NCBI GenBank assembly: GCA_965209105.1
Contig: CBDBQB010000040.1
Coordinates: 1 to 11,197 of the forward strand
Reading direction: 5' to 3'
DNA from: JAAELZ01 sp965209105
GTDB taxonomy: Bacteria > Pseudomonadota > Gammaproteobacteria > Arenicellales > Poriferihabitantaceae
Length of the DNA stretch: 11,197 nucleotides
The notes beneath the pieces are model-generated. The model was not told the DNA's origin and searched no databases. It saw only the letters and a program-made list of their open reading frames with translations. The position numbers were made by a program, and so were the translations under genes. The first letter of the stretch is position 1. Each line of letters starts with the position of its first letter. Shown here piece after piece: positions 1-5,639 of this stretch.

Positions 1-2
1 GG

Positions 3-46
3 CGATGCGAACTCGAACTACCGCCATCGACCCACAGCTGCCATTC
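3..46. repeat. Dispersed repeat, copy 1
   Basis: Positions 3-37 match 1815-1849 in the same orientation at 34 of 35 bases; the only difference is C versus T at position 21 (1833 in the other copy). Similarity continues more weakly to 46 (about 39 of 44 overall). The core is CGATGCGAACTCGAACTAC followed by GCCATCGACCCACAG. A shorter relative, GACCCACAA-GGGACATTC, lies near 1137-1155. No coding function is apparent. I read it as a short interspersed chromosomal repeat. Confidence 0.75.
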
Positions 47-254
47 AGAGATTTTAAGCCAATTTTCAATCCGTCCGTTTTCGCCTTATACAGTAGGTAT
101 ACCGTTATTCTCAGTAAAGCAATATTACGATCAGTAAGGACGCGACCATTTTATTTCTTTGCACGCTACCTATTCAATCACATAAAACAGTCAATATGAT
201 ACTTGACCCGTATTCGTATTTCGCGCGTTCGCTTTCCCTGGCTGGCAGCGAAAG

Positions 255-647
255 TTATTTGATTTTATGTATTTCTGTTATATGAACAGAAATAAAATAG
301 TCTTCTTCTGGTTTAAGCAAACTCCATGTCGTCGGTGAAATCTCTTTTCGAGGTTTATAAAGTATTTTATTATTATCAATAAGTTTTAGTTCACAAACCC
401 CTGATGAGCTTAACTTTTTCGAATATACGCCTGACTCAAGTTCATCTCCGTCTATTGTTGATAGCCCAACTACATCACCGACGTGGACTTCATTTCTAAT
501 ATATTCACCTACTTTATCACTTTCTTTAATTGAACGTTTTCTCGTCTCTTCGTGAACACGTAATTCTTCTGGAGACATTTCATCCAAATACTTACAGCCA
601 TGGGGTAGTGGATCTCTTTCTTCTTTACCAAATAACCATTTCAACAT
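255..647 (-). CDS. Hypothetical protein, 130 aa, family not recognised
   Basis: This is an orphan gene coding for a soluble, charged 130-aa protein that I do not recognise. The N-terminus (MLKWLFGKEERD) is a short hydrophobic/basic patch and is not a clear signal peptide. Residues 20-52 are rich in Glu, Lys and Arg and predicted to be helical. Residues 53-125 look like a compact beta-rich domain, with HVGDVVGLSTIDGDE and then KKLSSSGVCELKLIDNNK. The ATG at 647 has no good Shine-Dalgarno sequence upstream (AAATTGAAAACTTAAA), so the start is only likely. The TAA stop is at 255-257. The gene stands alone, AT-rich, with non-coding DNA and repeats on both sides, as expected of horizontally acquired cargo. 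No function should be assigned. Confidence 0.6.
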   Translation of the reverse strand: MLKWLFGKEERDPLPHGCKYLDEMSPEELRVHEETRKRSIKESDKVGEYIRNEVHVGDVVGLSTIDGDELESGVYSKKLSSSGVCELKLIDNNKILYKPRKEISPTTWSLLKPEEDYFISVHITEIHKIK

Positions 648-1372
648 TTTAAGTTTTCAATTTGGAGTCTATAGAGAATAGGCGAAATAAACGCCCTTTT
701 TTGTCAAGCCCCAAAGTACGTAATGACGTGTAAGTTGTCAATTCTTATGTCGATCGATGAAAAAATCTAATTTTTTGGGTTCGTGATGGACTCTGTGGCA
801 GAGATTGGCCCAGTGCCCACGAAGCTGTGCAAAACGGCAAGATTTTAATCCCGAACTGAAATTCCACCGTTTTTTAATCGATCAACAGTCGCGACGCCGA
901 TATTGAAATGGCGCGCGATATTTTTCTAAACCGGATAACATCCAGTGAAAACTGACTGGCAGCTCCTGGCACACTGAAGCCGGTCACAATAAGATTTTCA
1001 TCGATGCCCGACTGGCCGCTCTTGAGCATCAGCGGTCAATCGCCTTCAAGCTGGTCGGATCGTGGGTTGAATTTTTCGTCTGACCGCTTAGGACTAACAG
1101 CGGACGGTCACGGGATAGATTCTCGACAGGCAGCACCCGACCCACAAGGGACATTCTTGATTTTCGTTAGCTGTGCATTTTTAGACTTTACTGAATGGTC
1201 GGTTTTGAAATGAAATATGGTAGCGGTCCCTTTAGTCCTCCCCTTTGGTCATTGATTCTTCCTGCGGATATTATGATATGCTCTTAGTATTATGTGATGC
1301 TAGGAATTTGTCGGTGCAGAACGATCCTAGAATTATTTTGTCCTCATATCGCGAATCCAGTCTACACAACTA
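648..1372. other. Gene-poor stretch with decayed sequence and repeat fragments
   Basis: No convincing intact gene is present in these 725 bases; the open frame at 1004-1213 has no start signal and no protein-like composition. The stretch holds a recombinase-like HTH remnant (845-925, -), a fragment of the dispersed repeat (GACCCACAA...GGGACATTC near 1137-1155), and several GTCCGC/GCGGAC words around 1040-1110. It looks like an eroded junction between insertions. Confidence 0.5.
845..925 (-). pseudogene. Possible helix-turn-helix tail of a serine recombinase or transposase, remnant
   Basis: Reading the - strand between an in-frame TAG (926-928) and a TAA (845-847) gives 26 codons containing IARHFNIGVATVDRLKNGG. 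This has the shape of a C-terminal helix-turn-helix and resembles the ending of Hin-family invertases and resolvases (IAxxFGIGVSTxYR in pattern). There is no start codon, and the sequence upstream of the TAG shows no recombinase catalytic domain. The fragment is too short for firm assignment; a chance similarity or another HTH family is possible. Confidence 0.25.
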
Positions 1373-1693
1373 ATGACAGCATTATCACCATTTGCTTGGG
1401 ATACGGCATTTGCATTTGTACTAAGTGCAGTCCAGATGGCACTGTATGCGATAGGAATGCTTCTGAGAAAAATACACAAAGGCAGTATTGGAGACAAGGC
1501 ATCAAAGAGCCATTTTCTAAATAAATATTATTTACCTATTTATTTATTGGTTCCATTCGTAGGAATATTTGGACAAGCCATTCTGACATATTCGGGATAC
1601 CAACGGATTGCCCCATTAAATATATTTCCATTGCTTTTGGTAGGAAATCTTATTGGGGTCCATGTTGGGATTCTGTTAACTGGTTTTGTGTAG
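1373..1693 (+). CDS. Small three-helix membrane protein, 106 aa
   Basis: This encodes a likely inner-membrane protein of unknown function. Three hydrophobic segments are visible at about residues 8-32, 52-74 and 82-104. A basic loop (LLRKIHKGSIGDKASKSHF, residues 30-48) separates the first from the second, which suggests that the loop is cytoplasmic and the N-terminus periplasmic. ATG 1373 is the first ATG in the frame, which is open only from 1331. There is no recognisable Shine-Dalgarno sequence before it, so the start and the expression are uncertain. The stop codon TAG overlaps the first copy of a perfect 13-bp tandem duplication (1692-1717). An overlapping frame at 1294-1524 is not protein-like. 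The gene is isolated and AT-rich between repeat-bearing non-coding DNA. It may be a cargo gene or a shortened remnant of a larger membrane protein. Confidence 0.45.
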   Translation: MTALSPFAWDTAFAFVLSAVQMALYAIGMLLRKIHKGSIGDKASKSHFLNKYYLPIYLLVPFVGIFGQAILTYSGYQRIAPLNIFPLLLVGNLIGVHVGILLTGFV

Positions 1694-1717
1694 GGGAACA
1701 GTACAGGGGAACAGTAC
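1692..1717. repeat. Perfect tandem duplication of a 13-mer
   Basis: AGGGGAACAGTAC occurs at 1692-1704 and again, directly abutting, at 1705-1717. The first copy includes the last two bases of the stop codon of the 106-aa membrane protein gene. Confidence 0.85.
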
Positions 1718-1814
1718 CAAGTCTTGCAATCACGCATTTTAGACAATTGGAAAAGTTATTATCTCAATTCAATCTCTCACGAATGACGGCTCCTGTCCGC
1801 AGTGGACACTGAAA

Positions 1815-1858
1815 CGATGCGAACTCGAACTACTGCCATCGACCCACAGGCGACAATC
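1815..1858. repeat. Dispersed repeat, copy 2
   Basis: This is the second copy of the element at 3-46, in the same orientation, with 34 of 35 bases identical over 1815-1849. It is preceded by a small hairpin, TGTCC-GCAGT-GGACA (1794-1808), which copy 1 cannot show because the window starts there. The two copies enclose the 130-aa gene and the membrane-protein gene. Confidence 0.75.
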
Positions 1859-1891
1859 AGGTTGAGCAATTCTTTAGAGATGTTTTTTCTA

Positions 1892-2632
1892 TTACTGTTC
1901 ATCTTTGACATACATGACAGAATTATTTTTTCGCATCTCGACTTTGAATAAATCACTTATCTGAACTATATCGCTTAGCTTTTTGTACCCATAGTTCACC
2001 GGAGAAAAAGAACTGTTATTTGAGATATATTGCCCAACTTGCCCTAAATGAGACCAACCATCATCTTCAACGGTTTGCTCGACAGCCGTTCTGAGTAATT
2101 GAATAAGTTCAGTATCTTTTCTTAATTCATTTCTGGATAATTTCTTATTACCTGAATTTTTTGTCTTTGCTTTGTCTTTTTCTTCTGATCCTTTATTTTC
2201 AATTAATTTCTCAGTAAAAATAAATTGCGAACAGGCTTTTATAAAAGGGGGTGGTGTTTTTTTCTCACCAAAGCCATATACTTTGAGACCGTTTGTTAAA
2301 ATTCTCATGACTAACGGTGTAAAATCACTATCGCTTGTCATTAATGCAAAGGCATCAATTTGATAACTATATAACAAATCCATTGCATCTATAATCATAG
2401 CCGCATCCGTTGCATTTTTACCTGTCGTATATGCAAATTGTTGAATTGGAATAATTGCAAAAGGATGTAATTTTTCTTCCCAGCCTTGCAATTGAGGGCT
2501 TTTCCAATTTCCATAAGCTTTACGAATATTCACGACCCCATATTTTGCAAGCTCATTGATAACACCATCAATTGCTTTTGAACTCACGTTATCACAGTCT
2601 ATAAGCAATGCTATTTTTCTTTCTTTTTCCAT
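1892..2632 (-). CDS. NYN-domain (PIN-like) ribonuclease with C-terminal OST-HTH/LOTUS domain
   Basis: The 246-aa protein has a LabA/DUF88-type NYN nuclease domain at about residues 5-145 and an OST-HTH/LOTUS RNA-binding domain at about 170-243. The acidic residues expected in a PIN-like metal site are present: D12 in LLIDCDNVS, D76 in KNATDAAMIIDAMD, and D101/D103 in TSDSDF; the AYGNW motif (39-43) also fits NYN proteins. A lysine-rich linker (145-168) joins the two parts, and the second domain shows DGWSHLGQVGQYI and YGYKKLSDIV. Known NYN proteins act as metal-dependent RNases, so cytoplasmic RNA cleavage is likely, but the substrate is unknown. The gene lies 55 bp downstream of the HEPN-like gene on the same strand, suggesting one transcript. 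ATG 2632 lacks a strong ribosome-binding site. The domain call is firm; the physiological role (RNA turnover, defence or toxin) is inference. Confidence 0.88.
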   Translation of the reverse strand: MEKERKIALLIDCDNVSSKAIDGVINELAKYGVVNIRKAYGNWKSPQLQGWEEKLHPFAIIPIQQFAYTTGKNATDAAMIIDAMDLLYSYQIDAFALMTSDSDFTPLVMRILTNGLKVYGFGEKKTPPPFIKACSQFIFTEKLIENKGSEEKDKAKTKNSGNKKLSRNELRKDTELIQLLRTAVEQTVEDDGWSHLGQVGQYISNNSSFSPVNYGYKKLSDIVQISDLFKVEMRKNNSVMYVKDEQ

Positions 2633-2687
2633 ATCTTTGTTAACCGTTGTTTACTATGATGCACGAAGCTCTAATCAGCATCCTTAA

Positions 2688-3140
2688 TTAGAGCCCTTCG
2701 ATGTGAGCATTTGGTGCTACATACTCTTGAGCCCATTTGATGAAGTTTTTGATTTCCGCAGATTCTTCGCGCTCAAGCTTACAATGGTTGCTTAGCGCAT
2801 CGGCGATAGCTAGACGCGCTTCATCTTCGGCCTCGATTTCTACAAAACGATCGGCTTCGGAGTCGAAGTGCTTGATGTTGTTCTTGTACTCGTTTGCAAT
2901 TTTCTTCCATTCCTTAACTTCGAGCTCAGGACCACCTTGTTTCTCTGTGATTCGCCCTGCGGCCTCGATATTTTCGTGAAGAGCATCTGTTTTCTTACGA
3001 ATACGTACGTACTTGCCGTACAGTTCCTCAGCAACCGCGCCAAGATTAAGTGCTGCCAAAAATCTGCCATGGTTTAGGAATTCATTAATCGCAGCATCCA
3101 GCATTTGGTCGGCGATTTCGAGCTTGTCATGTGTTCCCAT
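2688..3140 (-). CDS. HEPN-like helical protein, 150 aa
   Basis: This all-helical protein resembles a widespread proteobacterial family with HEPN features. Residues 27-47 (FLAALNLGAVAEELYGKYV) match the conserved helix with an Ala-Glu-Glu core. Residues 83-93 (NEYKNNIKHFD) correspond to the second conserved helix, where family members usually read RN-x-x-KHF. HEPN RNases use an R-x4-6-H motif; here the equivalent is K86...H91, so the usual Arg is Lys and catalysis is uncertain. The C-terminal DEARLAIADALSNHCKL (106-122) also fits the family pattern. HEPN proteins are often toxins, defence effectors or scaffolds. The gene lies just upstream of the NYN nuclease gene on the same strand (55-bp gap), which makes an RNA-directed module plausible. 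ATG 3140 is the likely start, with only a weak GAG upstream. The family resemblance is from memory and not tested by search. Confidence 0.7.
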   Translation of the reverse strand: MGTHDKLEIADQMLDAAINEFLNHGRFLAALNLGAVAEELYGKYVRIRKKTDALHENIEAAGRITEKQGGPELEVKEWKKIANEYKNNIKHFDSEADRFVEIEAEDEARLAIADALSNHCKLEREESAEIKNFIKWAQEYVAPNAHIEGL

Positions 3141-3454
3141 ACTTTGTGGCTCTAACAGATTAATAACCGGAATCTATTTTCCACGTATTTCCTTCCTAAT
3201 ATACCGCTTCAATTTCTATGCTATGAAATATAGATATATAAAACGTGGAAACTCAGCCGGAAATACCCGATCAATCAAACAGACCTGATCCTAAGCCAAA
3301 GTATCGACCAAAAGCAACCCGCTTGATGAATCACGAAACTTTCGCGATCGTCCGCTCATGGCACTTTCCAGCCAGTTACGACGCTAGTTTTTTGATCGAG
3401 TGAACGTCCGCTTTCAGCGCGGCCTGCTTTTCTTTTTTATGGACATCAACTCTC
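3141..3454. other. Non-coding junction between the HEPN/NYN genes and the integrated element
   Basis: I see no gene in these 314 bases apart from a possible 14-codon stub at 3414-3458 (-). The part at 3141-3240 is AT-rich and must contain the promoter of the HEPN-like gene, but no convincing -35/-10 pair can be fixed. The part at 3340-3420 carries GTCCGCT words (near 3350 and 3405) that resemble pieces of the dispersed repeats elsewhere in the left region. The recognisable mobile-element sequence ends here. Confidence 0.5.
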
Positions 3455-3458
3455 TCAT
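3414..3458 (-). CDS. Possible 14-aa stub translationally coupled to the HGG gene
   Basis: An ATG at 3458 overlaps the restored-frame TGA stop of the HGGxSTG gene in an ATGA arrangement and opens a 14-codon frame, MRELMSIKKKSRPR, ending at 3414. It is very basic and stops exactly where repeat-like sequence (GCGGACGTTCAC on the - strand) begins. It may be the truncated 5' end of a former downstream gene of the element. The overlap could also be chance. Confidence 0.2.
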   Translation of the reverse strand: MRELMSIKKKSRPR

Positions 3459-3699
3459 TTAGCCACCAAAGTCTTTTTACTTTCTTTGAGTAGCTTGGCC
3501 ACTGCCGTTCTAAAGGCTACCGCTTCTTTGGAATAGTGCCCATGTTTTACACGTGGATTCTTTGCGCCCGTGCTATATGCCCGCCATGATAGCGGCACTT
3601 TCCGTTAGGCATGGCCACATGCCCGCATGAGTGCCCTTGGCGTGTTTTAGCCCCGCATTTCGGGATGGTCTCATGGGGTGGCCCCTTCCATTTACCCAT
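3455..3699 (-). pseudogene. HGGxSTG zinc-knuckle-like protein, broken by a frameshift
   Basis: The intact frame gives 50 aa (3547-3699) with C15, C25, C35 and H38-G39-G40 (CGAKTRQGHSCGH, then GKCRYHGG), a pattern seen in small proteins of prophages and integrated elements. After HGG the frame runs into ten unrelated residues and a TAA at 3547. Skipping two bases (CA at 3578-3579) restores YSTGAKNPRVKHGHYSKEA and so on to a TGA at 3455-3457, exactly the expected HGGxSTG...KHGxYSxEA continuation; the repaired product is 80 aa. An extra AT in CATATAGC would explain the shift equally well. The ATG at 3699 overlaps the stop of the upstream 173-aa gene by 8 bp and lies within GGGGAGGAATG, so translation is coupled. 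The function of the family is unknown; the Cys/His set suggests zinc binding. Programmed frameshifting or a sequencing error cannot be excluded. Confidence 0.8.
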
Positions 3700-4213
3700 T
3701 CCTCCCCCCACCCCCTTTGATATTTCCAACAATAGCCTGTCCACCATTTTCCACATTCACATGTTGTACGGATATAGTTTGCTTGCCACCATTTCTGTGC
3801 CGTTGGAGTGCTTCCATTTGCGCCGTAAAAGTGCGCATGAGCTTTGTTACGCGGTTAATGTTGTCGCTAACGCCTTCGACTGTTTGGTCAGGCAAACCTG
3901 CCCGTTTAACGCATTCGAGGCTCAGGTTGTGTACAGCCACCATTTGCGTAGCAAGCATGCCTTCTAGGCCATCACGTGGGCCGATTTCTTCCATCATGGC
4001 AAGAGCCGCATTAATTTTTAATTCGCCCTGTTTGTTGTATTCCATATTGGGAATAGAGTTCGCCAGTTGGGACATCAATTCGTTAGATAGCTCCAAGCCA
4101 ACGACGCCAAGCACCTTTTTACCCTCCTTATGCGACATATTCACATGAAGCTCGTTATTACCCATTATTTGAATCTTGGGCGTGTCAGATTGTTCGCTTA
4201 ATTCAGGAGTCAT
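3692..4213 (-). CDS. Element-associated protein of unknown function, 173 aa
   Basis: This soluble 173-aa protein belongs to a type I recall beside HGGxSTG genes in prophage-like and integrated elements; its role is unknown. The most typical part is residues 76-164: EIGPRDGLEGMLATQMVAVH, then a helical stretch with LPDQTVEG (107-114), KLMRTFTAQMEALQRHR (124-140), and a beta-like end ISVQHVNVENGGQAIVG (147-163). A glycine-rich tail (KGGGGRNG) follows. No catalytic motif is visible. The N-terminal 60 residues look less conserved, and ATG 4213 has no good Shine-Dalgarno sequence (TAAACCTCTAGTGATTT precedes it), so a later start is possible. The stop overlaps the start of the HGG gene by 8 bp, and the poly-Gly codons supply that gene's ribosome-binding site. 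A 298-bp spacer separates it from the upstream winged-helix gene. Confidence 0.7.
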   Translation of the reverse strand: MTPELSEQSDTPKIQIMGNNELHVNMSHKEGKKVLGVVGLELSNELMSQLANSIPNMEYNKQGELKINAALAMMEEIGPRDGLEGMLATQMVAVHNLSLECVKRAGLPDQTVEGVSDNINRVTKLMRTFTAQMEALQRHRNGGKQTISVQHVNVENGGQAIVGNIKGGGGRNG

Positions 4214-4511
4214 AAATCACTAGAGGTTTAGTTTTGTTGCTGGTAAGTATCCCACAAAGGTATTCCACGTACTCCGCATATAGTTATGTACATCTCGTAT
4301 CAATTTCATCATAAATCGTCTTTGTCGCGTTGTATCTTTTGAATCTGTGCCAATACTGTATTCTTCGAATAATAAATTGGCAACACGTATAATTATCTAG
4401 AATATGTTAACTAATTACTTCCATTACATGGTATATCTATAAAGGTATACACATAGCGACTACAGAAAGTGGAAAAAACGGCCAGACTAGTTCACATAGC
4501 GACTACAGGTA
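4214..4511. other. AT-rich spacer with direct repeats, possible origin or regulatory region
   Basis: There is no gene in these 298 bases. The spacer separates the DNA-binding-protein genes from the 173-aa/HGG pair and probably contains the latter's promoter. It includes two copies of a 16-mer (4450-4465 and 4493-4508), GGTATA-rich sequence around 4430-4449, and a short inverted repeat TATTC-TTC-GAATA near 4360-4375. An AT-rich region with iteron-like repeats next to a winged-helix protein gene is compatible with a replication origin, but this is inference. Confidence 0.35.
4450..4508. repeat. Pair of 16-bp direct repeats
   Basis: CACATAGCGACTACAG occurs perfectly at 4450-4465 and 4493-4508, 43 bp apart start to start, with an unrelated 27-bp spacer. 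The right copy ends 3 bp from the stop codon of the winged-helix gene at 4512. I found no third copy in the window. Possible readings are iterons, a regulator's operators, or a small duplication scar. Confidence 0.85.
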
Positions 4512-4901
4512 TTAATTTTTCTTCCATTCATTTGTAGCTACATTGGTTTCCGGTATATTAATTTTATTTTTACATTCATCAATAGCTAAGAATGTAAGAG
4601 CATATAGCGAGCACTGATTTCTACCTCCTTGTCTTGCTATTGCTATCCAACGCTTGATAAGTAATTCTTTGATACTCGCGGAAAGTGTCGCAGGTGACCG
4701 CCAACCGCGTTTTTTCATAACCGAGTAGGTTGCACATAGGTCGCCGTTGTTGTGGCCGTTAAACTGTGCGTAGAGGTCGAATATGAGCTTAACCGGCCAC
4801 CCGGATAGCTCAGCATATTCAGGGCTATTTAATACGTATTTATACACTTTGACGAACGGCTTAGAATTGCTTCTGCCCTTCGCCTTCCTGATTGTTGCCA
4901 C
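4512..4901 (-). CDS. Winged-helix protein, replication-initiator-like, 129 aa
   Basis: The protein resembles small helix-turn-helix proteins of phages and integrated elements, in which an aromatic and basic N-terminus is followed by a phrase like ALYxxLxxRFNGxNNG. Here the visible features are KPFVKVYKYVLNSPEYAELSG (14-34), LIFDLYAQFNGHNNGDL (39-55), a likely DNA-recognition unit at 56-85 (TYSVMKKRGWRSPATLSASI), and a wing at 86-103 (RWIAIARQGGRNQCSLYALT). Such proteins are sometimes annotated as replication proteins, but direct evidence is lacking. The start is a GTG at 4899-4901, two bases after the stop of the preceding gene, so the two are translationally coupled; only a weak TAGGTG precedes it. 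The repeats at 4450-4508 directly downstream could be its binding sites. Confidence 0.65.
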   Translation of the reverse strand: MATIRKAKGRSNSKPFVKVYKYVLNSPEYAELSGWPVKLIFDLYAQFNGHNNGDLCATYSVMKKRGWRSPATLSASIKELLIKRWIAIARQGGRNQCSLYALTFLAIDECKNKINIPETNVATNEWKKN

Positions 4902-4903
4902 AC

Positions 4904-5173
4904 CTATAGGTTGAGTAGTTTTCGAGCCTTTGAACGCTGCTCAGCGTCTAGCCAGTATCGTGCGCAATGGGTTTTTGTACCAAGATAGCCTCGAACTGTT
5001 TCAATTTTCCGGTCTACACGTACACCATATTGTTGAATAGCCGAAACAGTGGTATTCAAGCACCAATCGTGCAATTCAACGGCTTGAAATCGGTTCAAAC
5101 TCCGACCATTCGCAAAAGATTCTAGTATGCGCCCGAGTTTGGTATGGCGTTTAATTTTTGGTTTATCATTCAT
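4904..5173 (-). CDS. Winged-helix domain protein, 89 aa
   Basis: This 89-aa protein matches a small winged-helix family seen in prophages and genomic islands: KLGRILESFANGRSLNRFQAV (12-32), HDWCLNTTVSAIQQYGVRVD (35-54), and THCARYWLDAEQRSKARKLL (68-87). The length, basic character and helix-turn-helix layout suggest DNA binding, possibly a regulator of the element. The frame is open to an ATG at 5206, but the start at 5173 is better: GGAGGGGG lies 5 bp upstream, and this ATG overlaps the stop of the 34-aa peptide gene as ATGA. The next gene follows after two bases. Together the three form a tightly coupled - strand operon. Confidence 0.75.
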   Translation of the reverse strand: MNDKPKIKRHTKLGRILESFANGRSLNRFQAVELHDWCLNTTVSAIQQYGVRVDRKIETVRGYLGTKTHCARYWLDAEQRSKARKLLNL

Positions 5174-5274
5174 GATTTCCCCCTCCACAACAGAGGAATC
5201 GCGCACCCGTTACATTTAGGTGATTCGTTTAAAGCTTGTTTTGATATTTCATTTTGGTAAAATTGATTCAACAT
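5170..5274 (-). CDS. 34-aa CxxC peptide, coupled to the winged-helix gene
   Basis: The frame MLNQFYQNEISKQALNESPK-CNGCAIPLLWRGKS is preceded by an excellent Shine-Dalgarno sequence, AAGGAG, 7 bp before ATG 5274, and its TGA overlaps the next ATG as ATGA (5170-5173). Those two signals are better than for most longer genes here, so it is probably translated. C21 and C24 form a CxxC motif that could bind metal or mark half of a zinc ribbon. The role is unknown. It may be a true small protein of the element or a leader peptide whose translation drives the downstream gene. Confidence 0.6.
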   Translation of the reverse strand: MLNQFYQNEISKQALNESPKCNGCAIPLLWRGKS

Positions 5275-5343
5275 TCGTATTCTCCTTGCGAAACATCGCT
5301 AGGAGGTTTCTAGGTCCCACGATTGCCATCGGAATTAAGACCA

Positions 5344-5367
5344 AGCTCGCTGCTTGCGGGCTTTTTT
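5344..5367 (+). terminator. Rho-independent terminator on the + strand
   Basis: AGCTCGC-TGCTT-GCGGGCT forms a 7-bp stem with one G-U pair and a 5-nt loop, followed by six Ts (5362-5367). It points rightward although all genes here run leftward, so it would block antisense read-through into the integrase side. On the - strand the same hairpin lies in the leader of the 34-aa peptide operon, where it has no T tract. Confidence 0.55.
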
Positions 5368-5388
5368 GCGCCTTTTAACGCGCCTTTT
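5368..5388. repeat. Two direct copies of GCGCCTTTT
   Basis: GCGCCTTTT is at 5368-5376 and 5380-5388. The same 9-mer recurs at 7218-7226 and, inverted, at 7190-7198, next to the attachment end. It may be a binding site shared by the excisionase and integrase regions, or terminator debris. Confidence 0.6.
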
Positions 5389-5441
5389 TTCACAGAAACC
5401 AAGCCTAGCAATGCGTCGCATCGCATTATAAAAGCGGTGTC

Positions 5442-5639
5442 TTAAGATTTTTGATCGGATACCCATGAAAGAGCGCTAGGAACATGAATTAACAGATTCT
5501 TTCCGACTCTATGGACTGCGGATTCAAAACCATTAATACGCCGCTGTTTGATAATCCAGCTTAATGATTTTTCGGGGAATACATCAGGATATTCGGCGCT
5601 TACTTTACGCCAAGGTTTATATTCGGATAAATCAGCCAT
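5442..5639 (-). CDS. AlpA/excisionase-like DNA-binding protein, 65 aa
   Basis: This is a small MerR/AlpA-style helix-turn-helix protein of the kind encoded next to tyrosine integrases, where such proteins direct excision or activate the integrase. Visible features are PWRKVSAEYPDVFPEKSLSW (9-28), IIKQRRINGFESAVHRVGKN (29-48) and LLIHVPSALSWVSDQ (49-63), the layout typical of the family (aromatic entry, NGF turn, R-x-G-K-x-L-L-I wing). The frame extends upstream to 5822, but I choose ATG 5639: similarity starts there, the upstream extension is not protein-like, and GGAG stands 10 bp before it. The length of 65 aa is normal for the family. The integrase lies 354 bp upstream on the same strand. 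The excisionase role is inferred from similarity and position. Confidence 0.7.
   Translation of the reverse strand: MADLSEYKPWRKVSAEYPDVFPEKSLSWIIKQRRINGFESAVHRVGKNLLIHVPSALSWVSDQKS

Noticed and set aside
5..199. Open frame of 64 codons at the left edge
   Set aside because: It begins inside the dispersed repeat, has no ribosome-binding site and a non-protein-like composition.
1004..1213. Open frame of 69 codons
   Set aside because: It lies in repeat-fragment DNA with no start signal and no recognisable domain.
3..1858. Integron cassette recombination sites (attC)
   Set aside because: The repeats lack the paired GTTRRRY/RYYYAAC core sites and no integron integrase is present.
4450..4508. 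CRISPR array
   Set aside because: Only two short repeats with one 27-bp spacer and no cas genes.
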